64,000 bases of DNA from an uncultured Clostridia bacterium (GCA_944349635.1 CALVNH010000004.1:1-64000), one strand, 5' to 3'. Numbered from the stretch's first letter, positions 26,193 through 34,951 are shown. Notes: generated by a model not told the origin, from the letters alone. Made by a program: numbers and translations.

Positions 26193-26220
26193 ATTATACC
26201 ACATAAAAGCCCGTTGGCAA
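26193..26220 (-). promoter_or_regulatory. Promoter of the M16 peptidase gene, apparently leaderless
   Basis: On the minus strand, TTGCCA (26215-26220) and TATAAT (26193-26198) are separated by 16 bp. The -10 ends six bases before the ATG, so transcription should start at or next to the start codon. Confidence 0.7.
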
Positions 26221-26234
26221 ACATAATTTATGAT

Positions 26235-26999
26235 ATGAAAGAACGCAGATTTCGTATTATAACCGCAAACGTAATCATCTGCTCCGTGCTTGCGATAGCG
26301 TTGACAACAGCCCTGTTGACGTTGACGCCCGACACCCCCGCAGTCGTTGAAACCAACAACGCCGTGTACAGCGGAAACCGCTCAGGAGACTGCGTTTCGC
26401 TTATGGTGAACGTATACGAGGGAACGGAGTATGTTGAACAAATCGCAGCTTTACTTGACGAATACGGCTTCAAAACCACGTTTTTTGTCGGCGGTAAATG
26501 GGTTGAACGCAACGGCGACACCGTGCTGAAACTTGCCGCCGACGGCTTCGAACTGGGCAATCACGGCTATCTTCACCGCGACCACTCCACCCTGAACGCA
26601 GCCCAGAACCGCGACGAAATCGTACTCACGGAAAAGCTGCTGAAAGCATCTCTTGCGGGACTCGGCGAAGATGCCGCGGCCGCCGCCGTGCCCAAGCTTT
26701 TCGCCCCGCCTTCGGGCAGTCTCGGAGACGCGATGTTCGATGTCTGCGAGGGGCTTGGGTACAGCGTCGTAATGTGGACGCGCGACACCGTCGACTGGCG
26801 CGACCATGACCCCGACGTCATTTATGAACGCGCCGTGAAAAATCTGCAAGCGGGCGACCTCGTTCTCATGCATCCGACTGCCGCCACCGTGCAAGCCCTG
26901 CCCAGAATTCTGGAAGAAATCAAGGCGCGCGGATTGCGCGTCGGAACCGTGACTCAAACCCTTTCTTCCGCCGACGAAAATACGGGAACGGAAAAATGA
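26235..26999 (+). CDS. YlxY-like polysaccharide deacetylase homologue with altered active site
   Basis: This 254-residue protein has an N-terminal membrane anchor (residues 11-31) and one NodB-type deacetylase domain. The second motif is present (NHGYLHRDH, residues 109-117). The usual first motif TFDDG, which supplies the catalytic base and a metal ligand, reads MVNVYEG at 57-63. The same kind of change is known in YlxY, so it may be a non-classical or inactive member. It is divergent from the M16 peptidase, as ylxY and mlpA are neighbours in Bacillus. The start at 26235 has no visible ribosome site. Confidence 0.82.
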   Translation: MKERRFRIITANVIICSVLAIALTTALLTLTPDTPAVVETNNAVYSGNRSGDCVSLMVNVYEGTEYVEQIAALLDEYGFKTTFFVGGKWVERNGDTVLKLAADGFELGNHGYLHRDHSTLNAAQNRDEIVLTEKLLKASLAGLGEDAAAAAVPKLFAPPSGSLGDAMFDVCEGLGYSVVMWTRDTVDWRDHDPDVIYERAVKNLQAGDLVLMHPTAATVQALPRILEEIKARGLRVGTVTQTLSSADENTGTEK

Positions 27000-27161
27000 C
27001 GTATTGCCTTGTCAGCGGGTGCGTCGCATTGAAATCGCTCTCGACGCTCTTCCCGCAACCTACGTTATTATCGGGAATCGACGCAAAGACAGGCTTCCGA
27101 TGGCGAAACGCACCCAGAAAACGGACGCCGAATACAACGTATAACCGAACCGAATGCAACA

Positions 27162-27191
27162 AAAAAGCCGATGCAAAAGCATCGGCTTTTT
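27162..27191. terminator. Bidirectional terminator between the YlxY-like and GGGtGRT genes
   Basis: A 13-bp stem AAAAAGCCGATGC / GCATCGGCTTTTT with loop AAAA serves both converging genes. Confidence 0.9.
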
Positions 27192-27217
27192 GAAAACGTT
27201 GTAGCCTGTTCGGCAAC

Positions 27218-28222
27218 TTATTTGGAAAGAGCTTCCTGAACGGCAACCGCGCATGCGACGGACGCACCGACCATGGGGTTGTTGCCCATACCGATGAGAC
27301 CCATCATTTCCACGTGAGCGGGAACGGAGGAAGAGCCCGCGAACTGAGCGTCGGAGTGCATTCTGCCCATCGTATCGGTCATGCCGTAAGACGCAGGGCC
27401 TGCCGCCATGTTGTCGGGATGCAGGGTTCTACCCGTACCGCCGCCGGACGCAACGGAGAAGTATTTCTTACCGTTCTCCACTGCCCACTTCTTGTAGGTT
27501 CCCGCAACGGGGTGCTGGAAACGGGTGGGGTTGGTGGAATTGCCCGTGATGGAGACGTCGACGTCTTCGAGGCGCATAATCGCGACACCTTCGGTGACGT
27601 CGTCCGCACCGTAAACGCGAACCGCCGCACGTTCGCCTTTGGAGTATGCGGTCTCTTTCACGATTTTGACTTCGCCGGTGTAGTAGTCCATCTTGGTCTG
27701 AACGTAAGTGAATCCGTTGATACGGCTGATGATGTACGCCGCGTCCTTGCCGAGACCGTTGAGGATGACTTTGAGGGGCTGTTTGCGGACTTTGTTTGCG
27801 GTTTTAGCAATGCCGATTGCTCCTTCGGCAGCTGCAAAGGACTCGTGACCCGCGAGGAACGCGAAGCACTTGGTCTCTTCTCTGAGAAGCATTGCCGCGA
27901 GGTTTCCGTGGCCGAGACCGACGGCACGCTGTTCGGCAACGGAACCGGGAATGCAGAAGCTCTGCAAACCGATACCGATGGCTTCCGCCGCGGAAGCGGC
28001 GTCCTTGCAGTTCTTCTTGATTGCGATTGCGCAACCGACGGTATATGCCCACACCGCGTTTTCGAACGCAATGGGCTGAACGCCTTTGACTATGGCTTCG
28101 ACGTCGATACCCTTTGCGTCGCAAACGGCTTTGGCTTCTTCGAGAGAGGCAATGCCGTACTCCGCAAGAGCTTTGTTGATTTTGTCAATTCTTCTTTCGT
28201 AACCTTCGAATCTGATGCTCAT
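27218..28222 (-). CDS. GGGtGRT-type protein of unknown function
   Basis: This 334-residue protein belongs to a conserved, mainly clostridial family named after its SGGGTGRT motif, visible near residue 250 and followed by LHPDNMAAGPAS. The biochemical role is not known. It begins ten bases after a NifU-like scaffold gene, a pairing that recurs in Clostridia, so a role tied to iron-sulfur or cysteine metabolism is inferred. AGGAGG lies five bases upstream of the start, and no membrane segments are seen. It ends in a strong terminator. Confidence 0.85.
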   Translation of the reverse strand: MSIRFEGYERRIDKINKALAEYGIASLEEAKAVCDAKGIDVEAIVKGVQPIAFENAVWAYTVGCAIAIKKNCKDAASAAEAIGIGLQSFCIPGSVAEQRAVGLGHGNLAAMLLREETKCFAFLAGHESFAAAEGAIGIAKTANKVRKQPLKVILNGLGKDAAYIISRINGFTYVQTKMDYYTGEVKIVKETAYSKGERAAVRVYGADDVTEGVAIMRLEDVDVSITGNSTNPTRFQHPVAGTYKKWAVENGKKYFSVASGGGTGRTLHPDNMAAGPASYGMTDTMGRMHSDAQFAGSSSVPAHVEMMGLIGMGNNPMVGASVACAVAVQEALSK

Positions 28223-28231
28223 AGCTGCCTC

Positions 28232-28924
28232 CTATTCGTGACGAGGGTCGATATATTTGACCGCTTCGGCAAATCTGCCGTAAGTTCCCGTGCTCTTTTT
28301 GAGTGCTTCGGCAGGGTCGACGCCTTTCTTAATCATTTCCATCATGACGCCGAGCTTCACGAATTCGTAACCGATGATTTCGCTGTTTTCGTCGAGCGCG
28401 ATTTTCGTGACGTAACCTTCCGCCATTTCAAGATAGCGGGGACCTTTGACCACGGTGGAATACATCGTGCCGATTTGACTGCGGAGTCCCTTGCCGAGGT
28501 CTTCGAGACCGGCGCCGATGGGAAGGCCGTCTTCGGAGAAAGCGGACTGCGTTCTTCCGTAAACGATTTGCAGGAAGAGTTCGCGCATTGCGGTGTTGAT
28601 GGCGTCGCACACGAGGTCCGTGTTGAGCGCTTCCAGAATGGTCTTGCCTGTAAGAATTTCGGCGGCCATTGCGGCGGAGTGAGTCATGCCCGAGCAACCG
28701 AGCGTCTCAACCAAAGCTTCCTGGATGACACCGTTTTTCACGTTGAGCGTGAGCTTGCACGCGCCCTGCTGAGGTGCGCACCAACCTACGCCGTGCGTAA
28801 GACCGCTGATGTCCTTGATTTCCTTCGCCTGAACCCACTTGCCCTCTTCGGGAATGGGAGCGGGGCCGTGATTGGGGCCTTTGGTGACAGGACACATAGT
28901 TTCAACTTCGTGAGAATATTGCAT
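28232..28924 (-). CDS. NifU-like iron-sulfur cluster scaffold protein
   Basis: This 230-residue protein is related to the IscU/NifU N-terminal scaffold but extended. Cysteines occur in the order CPVT, GWCAPQQGAC, and TLGCSGMTHSAAMAAEIL, the last being the classic scaffold region. About 90 extra C-terminal residues follow. It is co-transcribed with the GGGtGRT gene. The start at 28924 has GGAGG five bases upstream; a Met four codons earlier lies before that site and is rejected. The promoter is TTGATT-17-TATTAT. Confidence 0.82.
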   Translation of the reverse strand: MQYSHEVETMCPVTKGPNHGPAPIPEEGKWVQAKEIKDISGLTHGVGWCAPQQGACKLTLNVKNGVIQEALVETLGCSGMTHSAAMAAEILTGKTILEALNTDLVCDAINTAMRELFLQIVYGRTQSAFSEDGLPIGAGLEDLGKGLRSQIGTMYSTVVKGPRYLEMAEGYVTKIALDENSEIIGYEFVKLGVMMEMIKKGVDPAEALKKSTGTYGRFAEAVKYIDPRHE

Positions 28925-28962
28925 ATATGCCTCCATAAAGAGATGTGTGATTAACCTTAAAT

Positions 28963-28991
28963 ATAATACTATATATCGTGCGCATAATCAA
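28963..28991 (-). promoter_or_regulatory. Promoter of the NifU-like / GGGtGRT operon
   Basis: On the minus strand, TTGATT (28986-28991) and TATTAT (28963-28968) are separated by 17 bp, about 39 bases before the start codon. Confidence 0.65.
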
Positions 28992-29125
28992 GCAAAATAA
29001 AATAAATGACCGCGCAAACGCCCTGAACGCAGGTACTGTTTGCACCACTGCACCACACCGCGCTTCGGGCTTCAGACGAATTCGTCAAAAGCAACGGCAC
29101 GGCGAGAGGGCAAACAAATTCTGCA

Positions 29126-29156
29126 ACAAAAAATTCCCGCCGAAAAACGGCGGGAA
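29126..29156 (-). terminator. Terminator of the DUF1508 membrane protein gene
   Basis: A 9-bp stem TTCCCGCCG / CGGCGGGAA (29134-29156) with a T5 loop is followed by TTTTTTGTTG on the minus strand. Confidence 0.88.
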
Positions 29157-29194
29157 AATTTGTCTGAAATTTCCGTGTCGACAAAACGACTGAT

Positions 29195-30088
29195 TTATCT
29201 CACAATGTCGGTCTGAGCGTAATACTTCACTTCCTTGATGCACTCTTCGGCATCCACTCTTACGGATTTCTGCGGTCCGATATAGGTGTTGAGATTGCGC
29301 ACGAGTTTGTAGTGATAGTCGCCCGCCTCGCCTTCGACGGAGAACGCGCCGGCAAGCACGTGCTTCTTAAAGCGTTTGACGGCTTCGAGGCAATAGTCCT
29401 TCGTGAGATAGTTTTCGCTGGCATACAGCATATCGCCCTTGCTGGAATAGAGCGTGAAATAATAGTCGCTGCCTTCGCTGCCCAGAACGTACTGCCCGTA
29501 AATGGTGGCAGGGTCGAAACCGGGCTTCTTGACAAGTTCAGCGCGTTTGGCCTTGGGTTTGGACGTGAGAGGCGCACAGGGAGGCATAACGCGTTTCACG
29601 ATGGGAGGAGGAGGTTCGGGCAAATACATCTTCTGAATGTATACAGGAGCTTTGCCTTCGAAATAGCAAGCCTCCAACGGGTCGTAATAATATCCGGAGA
29701 ACTCTCCTTCGTAATTGGACCAGTCGCCCTGACGTTCGCCTACGGGACGGGTATCGCCGGGAATGGGATTCTCGTCGGAAAGGATATAGTGCGTGCCGTC
29801 AAAATAGGTGGACGGGTCGGGACGGACGTCTTCCTCTTCGGCAGGCTCCTCGTATGTGCGGACGACGGTGCCTTCCTCTGCGGAAGTCGCGGGACGTTCG
29901 ACCACTCTGCGACGCACGGAGGCGACGTTGGAACCCACGGTGTATTCGGACAACACGTAAGAAACTTTTCTGTCACGGTGTTTTCTCGCGTATGCCACGG
30001 TGACAATAAACATCACGATTCCAAAGACTATGGCAAGCGCTATGCCTATATAAGTCAAAAGGTCCAAAAAGGTAATGTTCTCCAGCAT
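29195..30088 (-). CDS. Membrane-anchored DUF1508 (YegP-like) protein
   Basis: This 297-residue protein has one N-terminal membrane segment (about residues 8-31), a proline- and charge-rich middle with several Tyr/Asp phrases, and a C-terminal YegP/DUF1508-type domain (about 210-285: YYFTLYSSKGDMLYASENYL, then AFSVEGEAGDYHYKL). Function is unknown; DUF1508 proteins are usually small and soluble, so this anchored form is unusual. The start at 30088 has GGGAG upstream. It is a single-gene unit with its own promoter and terminator. Confidence 0.75.
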   Translation of the reverse strand: MLENITFLDLLTYIGIALAIVFGIVMFIVTVAYARKHRDRKVSYVLSEYTVGSNVASVRRRVVERPATSAEEGTVVRTYEEPAEEEDVRPDPSTYFDGTHYILSDENPIPGDTRPVGERQGDWSNYEGEFSGYYYDPLEACYFEGKAPVYIQKMYLPEPPPPIVKRVMPPCAPLTSKPKAKRAELVKKPGFDPATIYGQYVLGSEGSDYYFTLYSSKGDMLYASENYLTKDYCLEAVKRFKKHVLAGAFSVEGEAGDYHYKLVRNLNTYIGPQKSVRVDAEECIKEVKYYAQTDIVR

Positions 30089-30127
30089 TTTCACTCCCTC
30101 ACTCGAATTATATTTCAAGTTATACTT

Positions 30128-30156
30128 ATTTTACCACATACCCGTAAATATAGCAA
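30128..30156 (-). promoter_or_regulatory. Promoter of the DUF1508 membrane protein gene
   Basis: On the minus strand, TTGCTA (30151-30156) and TAAAAT (30128-30133) are separated by 17 bp. Confidence 0.65.
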
Positions 30157-30209
30157 TCCTTTTTTTTGCAAAGCGCGAAATGTGAAATCCGCCGCGAGGG
30201 AACTGCCTT

Positions 30210-31913
30210 TCAAGCGGCAAGTGAGGCAAGGCTTCCGACCACGAGTCCGACGGCGCAAACGGCAATCACGCAAAGGGCTTTCGTACGACGTTTCAGGAAG
30301 ACGAAACGCGAGACCGTCAACATGCAAACCGTAAAGCAGACAATAAAAGTCACCGACACCGAAACCGGCACGGACGCAAAGGAAACCGCACCCACAGCTT
30401 TCACGAAAGCCTTAAAAGGTACCAGCAGCCAGTCGAATATTCCGACAAGTCCGTGCAAGGCGGTAATCAGCGCAAACGGCGTGATTATCAGCAATAATGT
30501 GTAGATAAACATTACATACGGCAAAATAATCACGTTCGATAAAATGAACAGCGTCTGCACTTCCCCGAAGAAATACGCCACCAAAGGAAAGGTTGCGAAG
30601 TTTGCGGCAAGTGCCACGGCGCAGGATTCCGACACGCGTATCAAAACGCGTCTGAACAATTTTTCTTTCACGACGGACGCCTTTCCCGTCGCGGAATCGT
30701 ACACGGTGATTCTTGTCGCTCTGCCCGTACGGTCATAACTCACGTTTCCGCTCATAAGCGCCGCCGTTCCCGACGTCGGCACGGCTGTGTGCGCGGAATA
30801 TGCGACGGACGGCGCGATTTTGTTCACGCCGCGCATAAACAGCGAAGTCAACGGTTCCGCAAACAGGAATATACCCAAAATGGCAAATACCGAAAGCAAA
30901 AACCCTACGTGCATGAGCGAAAAAGGACTGAACAGCATTATCAACGAGGCGGCAAGCGCAAGCGAAGAAAGGGAATCTTTCTTTAAACCGAACGCCGAAG
31001 CGAAGTTAAGTGCCGCCGTCATTATGAATGCGCGGAGCGCGGACGGCGAAAACGAACAGATTGCGACGTACAGAAACGTGACGACCGACATTGACGCAAA
31101 AGCTAATATCGGCGGGACTTTCAGCTTTTTGAGCAGAAAATACACGAAAGACGCAAGCGCCGTAACGTGCAGACCGCTGACGGCAAGTGCGTGCGCCAGT
31201 CCGCTTGCCTGAATGTTGCCGTAGAGCGAAAAATCTATGCCGTCCTTGTCACCCAACAGCAGAGCCTGTGCAATCGACGCGGTGTCGTAATCCGTGTGCT
31301 CGTAAAACAGCTTCGAGACGGCGGTTCTGACGTTCAACGGAAATCCGGGTTTCCCGTCTGCGAGTTTTTCGACGGATTCGGCACCCGCTTCAAAGTATCT
31401 TCCCGATAAAACGTCGGATGCGAAATACGTGTCGAAGGGGTCGTGCCCGACGGGTTCAATCCGCCCTTTCAGCATCACGGTGTCGCCCACGCCGAAAGAA
31501 ATTTCACCGTCGGTGTAAAGTGTCACTTTGCCGCAACCGTACAGTTCGCTGCCGTCGACATACACGCTGCCGACGGTGAATGTCGCTTTGTCTCCGCTCA
31601 CGACGATTTCGCTTTCCACCCTTGCCGTGAATGTGCCGTTGTACGTCTGCGGAGAACGGGCATCGAACAAATCGGACGCGGCACTTGCGGAAATTATGCC
31701 GACGATAAAAGCAATCGCGATGTATGAGAATTTGCGCGAACGGCGCAGACAAAGCATCGTCACAAAGACTGTGACGCCTGCTCCCAGAAAGACCAGCCTC
31801 AAAAGATGCGAAAAGGAATGCAGAGCTTCCGTTACGATTATGCCCGAGGCGAGCGCAAGCGCAAACAGACACACGGGTCTGTAATTGAAAATCCTTTTCC
31901 CCCGCACGTTCAT
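30210..31913 (-). CDS. ComEC/Rec2 competence-type channel, without the MBL domain
   Basis: This 567-residue polytopic membrane protein resembles the DNA-uptake channel ComEC. The N-terminal DUF4131 region (OB-like, about residues 60-180) leads to the competence domain, with GLAHALAVSGLHVTALASF and FSPSALRAFIMTA. The C-terminal metallo-beta-lactamase nuclease domain of classic ComEC is missing. A hydrophilic insert of about 70 residues (roughly 360-428) splits the membrane bundle. It follows the DUF1667 gene by ten bases with no clear ribosome site. Whether it imports DNA is unknown. Confidence 0.82.
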   Translation of the reverse strand: MNVRGKRIFNYRPVCLFALALASGIIVTEALHSFSHLLRLVFLGAGVTVFVTMLCLRRSRKFSYIAIAFIVGIISASAASDLFDARSPQTYNGTFTARVESEIVVSGDKATFTVGSVYVDGSELYGCGKVTLYTDGEISFGVGDTVMLKGRIEPVGHDPFDTYFASDVLSGRYFEAGAESVEKLADGKPGFPLNVRTAVSKLFYEHTDYDTASIAQALLLGDKDGIDFSLYGNIQASGLAHALAVSGLHVTALASFVYFLLKKLKVPPILAFASMSVVTFLYVAICSFSPSALRAFIMTAALNFASAFGLKKDSLSSLALAASLIMLFSPFSLMHVGFLLSVFAILGIFLFAEPLTSLFMRGVNKIAPSVAYSAHTAVPTSGTAALMSGNVSYDRTGRATRITVYDSATGKASVVKEKLFRRVLIRVSESCAVALAANFATFPLVAYFFGEVQTLFILSNVIILPYVMFIYTLLLIITPFALITALHGLVGIFDWLLVPFKAFVKAVGAVSFASVPVSVSVTFIVCFTVCMLTVSRFVFLKRRTKALCVIAVCAVGLVVGSLASLAA

Positions 31914-31923
31914 AACGGAAAGA

Positions 31924-32274
31924 CTATTGCCGCGGAGCGGGAACGCCCGTGACAATGATGTCGACGGACAGTCCCAACGCATTCTCTTCCGCCGTATCGC
32001 CGATTGCGGAATCGGCGGGAACGACTATTTCACGCATGCGTTCCAGAATGTCGAAAACCCTGTCTTTTGGAACGGGGGCGGACGTTTTGACGGAAAACAC
32101 CCTGCCGTCGGTCGAACGCACCAGCGTTGTCACGGTGCGCACGGGACGGGTGTATTCCGATATACCGTAATCGCGGCCTCGGTTGCAGGTGTTTCCCTTG
32201 ACGGTGATTTGCCCGTCGTGTTCCGTGATTTCGAGAGGACACCCGAGAGGACAGTTTATGCAAATCGTTTTCAT
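31924..32274 (-). CDS. DUF1667 cysteine-motif protein
   Basis: This 116-residue protein begins MKTICINCPLGCPLEI and carries a third site at GNTCNRG, a pattern like a small iron-sulfur protein. DUF1667 proteins are found beside GlpA-like and FAD oxidoreductase genes in Clostridia and Thermotogae. It is the third gene of such an operon here (nine-base gap). GAGGTG precedes the start. It probably passes electrons within the three-protein complex; this is inferred from gene order. Confidence 0.82.
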   Translation of the reverse strand: MKTICINCPLGCPLEITEHDGQITVKGNTCNRGRDYGISEYTRPVRTVTTLVRSTDGRVFSVKTSAPVPKDRVFDILERMREIVVPADSAIGDTAEENALGLSVDIIVTGVPAPRQ

Positions 32275-32283
32275 GACTTCACC

Positions 32284-33522
32284 TCACATTTCAAGCCTCA
32301 AAGTTACGTCCCCCGTCACGGAGGTGAGGTTTAACGTCACCTTTTCCATCTCGCCGGGCGCAAGCACCGGGCGTTTTTTCGAACAAAGCGTTTTCCCGCC
32401 GCTTTCTACGACGATTTTCGGATTTCTGTACACGTTATCCACACGATAAAAGATTTCCGCCTCGCCCTCTCCCGCGTTCAACAGTTGCGGAAGCGCATAG
32501 CGCACGCCTTTCCCCGCATTCACACGGTATCTGACGGCGGAAGGAGAATATTTTCCGAAAGCATAATCCGCGGCGGCGGCTCCCGCCGTCTCCGCCTCGT
32601 GCGAAACGTTGTCAACGAGGTCGTGCACGTGCAACACGTTTCCGCAGGAAAAAACTCCTTTGACGCTCGTCATTCTTCTCTCGTCCACGACGGCTCCCGA
32701 CGTGACGGAAGCAATCTCGACGGAAGTGTCCGTCAACAAGTCGTTTTCCGGAATCAGTCCCACCGAAAGCAACAGGCAATCGCACTCTATGAATTTTTCT
32801 TCGGAAAGCACGGGCTTCCTGTCCGCGCCGACAGGCGCGTAATAGAGTCCCTCCATTCTGGGCTTCCCGACCACCCTCGTTACGGTATGAGAATAATCGA
32901 TGGGAATACCGAAATCTTCCAGACATTGCACAATGTTGCGTTTGAGTCCGCTGGAATACGGCATAAGTTCTATGACGCGCTCAACTTTAGCTCCTTCGAG
33001 AGTCATTCTGCGCGCCATAATGAGGCCTATATCTCCGCTGCCGAGAATGACAACGCGCTTGCCCACGAGATATCCTTCGACGTTGCACATTTTCTGTGCC
33101 ATTCCCGCCGTATATATTCCCGCAGGGCGCGTACCCGCAAGCGCAATGGCTCCCGCCGTGCGCTCTCTGCAACCCATTGCCAGCACAACGGCTCCCGCCT
33201 CGATGTGCACCAGTCCGAATTCGGGTGAAAGCGCGGTGAGTTTTCTGTCGTCGGACAACGAAAGAACCATGGTGTTGAGCAACACCTCTATGTCCGTCTT
33301 ACCCACTTCCAGCACGAAACGGTGCGCGTATTCGGGACCCGTCAGTTCCTCTCCGAAATAATGCAGACCGAAACCTGCGTGTATGCACTGATTGAGAATA
33401 CCTCCCAACCTGCCGTCCCTTTCGACTAACAGAACTTTCGCGCCCTTTTTGTCGGCGGCAAGTGCCGCCGCCATTCCCGCCGGACCGCCGCCTATCACGA
33501 CAACGTCGCATTTTTTAATCAT
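32284..33522 (-). CDS. NAD(P)/FAD-dependent oxidoreductase of a GlpA-like complex
   Basis: This 412-residue flavoprotein has an N-terminal FAD dinucleotide fold (VIGGGPAGMAAALAADKKGAKV, read in part) and a second nucleotide-binding fold in the middle (VVILGSGDIGLIMARRM). It resembles the FAD/NAD subunits of anaerobic glycerol-3-phosphate or sarcosine-type dehydrogenases. It overlaps the GlpA-like gene upstream by eight bases and precedes DUF1667. AAAGGAGG lies before its start. The substrate is not certain. Confidence 0.86.
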   Translation of the reverse strand: MIKKCDVVVIGGGPAGMAAALAADKKGAKVLLVERDGRLGGILNQCIHAGFGLHYFGEELTGPEYAHRFVLEVGKTDIEVLLNTMVLSLSDDRKLTALSPEFGLVHIEAGAVVLAMGCRERTAGAIALAGTRPAGIYTAGMAQKMCNVEGYLVGKRVVILGSGDIGLIMARRMTLEGAKVERVIELMPYSSGLKRNIVQCLEDFGIPIDYSHTVTRVVGKPRMEGLYYAPVGADRKPVLSEEKFIECDCLLLSVGLIPENDLLTDTSVEIASVTSGAVVDERRMTSVKGVFSCGNVLHVHDLVDNVSHEAETAGAAAADYAFGKYSPSAVRYRVNAGKGVRYALPQLLNAGEGEAEIFYRVDNVYRNPKIVVESGGKTLCSKKRPVLAPGEMEKVTLNLTSVTGDVTLRLEM

Positions 33523-34951
33523 AGTCGGCCTCCTTTACGGCAAGAACGGCAATTTCGGAATGTCCTATGCCCTTCCTGATTTCGTCAAGCGGCATTCCCG
33601 TTTCTCGCGAAATGATTTCCATGACTCTGGTTGCGCAGAAACCGCCCTGACACCTGCCCATACCCGCGCGCACTCTGCGCTTCACGGCGTCGACCGTCGT
33701 GGCGGGCACGGGAGAATGAATCGCCTCCACGATTTCCGCCTCCGTCACCTTCTCGCAACGGCAGACGATTTTGCCCCAGGCTGGATTCTCCTTCACAAGC
33801 GTGTTCAAACGCTCTTCAGACAGGCTTTCCAGACGGAGTTTCCTCGGCATCACCGTGACGGCGTCCGCCTTGGGTCTGCGCTCCATTCCGCAGGAAACGA
33901 GCAATTCTTCGATGTACTCCGCAATCGCGGGAGCGGACGTGAGACCGGGAGAACATATCCCGCACGCCATAACGAAGTTTTCCGCCCTGTCGGACTTCCG
34001 AATTATGAAATCGTGTCCGATTACGGTGCGGACACCGCAATATATCCTGATGCACTTATTGAACGCGGGACGCGCGTACGTCAGCGGCACGCTGCGTCTG
34101 ATTTCGTCCAACGCCTCTGCCGTGACGGCAGTATCGCCGTCGTAAGTCGGCACGGAAGTCGGACCGTAAATCACGTTTCCGTCTGCGGTGGGAGCAACCA
34201 GAATACCTTTCCCCGCGGCGGTCGGCAAAGGAAATATTACGGTGGAAACGTTCTTTCCCTCCGTGTTGTCCAGCACAAAGTAGTCGCCGCGTCTGTATTC
34301 CGTTTCGTAGACCTCTTCGCCCACGAATCCGTTGACGGCGGCGGCTTCGGGACCCGCACAGTTGACAACGTACTTTGCGTCGAACGTCCCTTTGGGAGTA
34401 TGGGCGCGCCAAAGATTGTTTTCTCTCGAAATCGCGGTGACTTCGGCTTCCGTCACCACTTCCGCGCCGTTGAGCACGGCTCTGTCCGCAAGAGCGATTG
34501 CCAGCTGATAAGGAGAAATAACCCCCGCTTCGGGCGCGTAAAGAGCATACGCGACGTTATCCGAAACGTTCGGCTCCTTTTTCAGCGTGCCCTCACGGTC
34601 GAGAATCTCCGTAACGACGCCGTTGGAATCCGCTTTGCGTTTCAGTTCTTCCAGCCCTTCCAACCCTTCTTCGGGCGCGACGACAAGACTGCCGCACTTT
34701 CTGCAAGGCACGTCCAACTCTTCGGCAAGATTCCACATCATCGCGTTTCCGCGCACGTTAAAACGCGCCTTCGCGGTGCCGGGTTCGCAGTCATAACCCG
34801 CGTGCACGATACCGCTGTTGGCGCGTGTGGCATACGACGCTACGTCGTCGTCGCGTTCAAGCAAAATTACGGAAAGGTCGAGCCGCGCCAGTCTGTCTGC
34901 GACGGCACAGCCCACTATTCCCCCTCCTACAACCATTACGTCGTAACTCAT
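33515..34951 (-). CDS. GlpA-like FAD dehydrogenase with BFD [2Fe-2S] domain
   Basis: This 478-residue DAO-type flavoprotein resembles the catalytic subunit of anaerobic glycerol-3-phosphate dehydrogenase. The FAD motif VVGGGIVGCAVADRLA is at the N terminus. The C-terminal Fer2/BFD domain has four cysteines (CRCEK and GRCQGGFC). With the following FAD/NAD subunit and DUF1667 protein it forms a three-gene redox operon. Glycerol-3-phosphate is the likely substrate by homology; no glycerol kinase or transporter is adjacent, so other 2-hydroxyacids or amino compounds are possible. Confidence 0.87.
   Translation of the reverse strand: MSYDVMVVGGGIVGCAVADRLARLDLSVILLERDDDVASYATRANSGIVHAGYDCEPGTAKARFNVRGNAMMWNLAEELDVPCRKCGSLVVAPEEGLEGLEELKRKADSNGVVTEILDREGTLKKEPNVSDNVAYALYAPEAGVISPYQLAIALADRAVLNGAEVVTEAEVTAISRENNLWRAHTPKGTFDAKYVVNCAGPEAAAVNGFVGEEVYETEYRRGDYFVLDNTEGKNVSTVIFPLPTAAGKGILVAPTADGNVIYGPTSVPTYDGDTAVTAEALDEIRRSVPLTYARPAFNKCIRIYCGVRTVIGHDFIIRKSDRAENFVMACGICSPGLTSAPAIAEYIEELLVSCGMERRPKADAVTVMPRKLRLESLSEERLNTLVKENPAWGKIVCRCEKVTEAEIVEAIHSPVPATTVDAVKRRVRAGMGRCQGGFCATRVMEIISRETGMPLDEIRKGIGHSEIAVLAVKEADYD

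Noticed and set aside
27314-28954. Plus-strand open frame of 546 codons
   Set aside because: Antisense to the GGGtGRT and NifU-like genes; composition is typical of a shadow frame.
28969-29184. Minus-strand 71-codon frame in the gap after the DUF1508 gene
   Set aside because: It spans the DUF1508 terminator and the NifU-like promoter and has no ribosome site.
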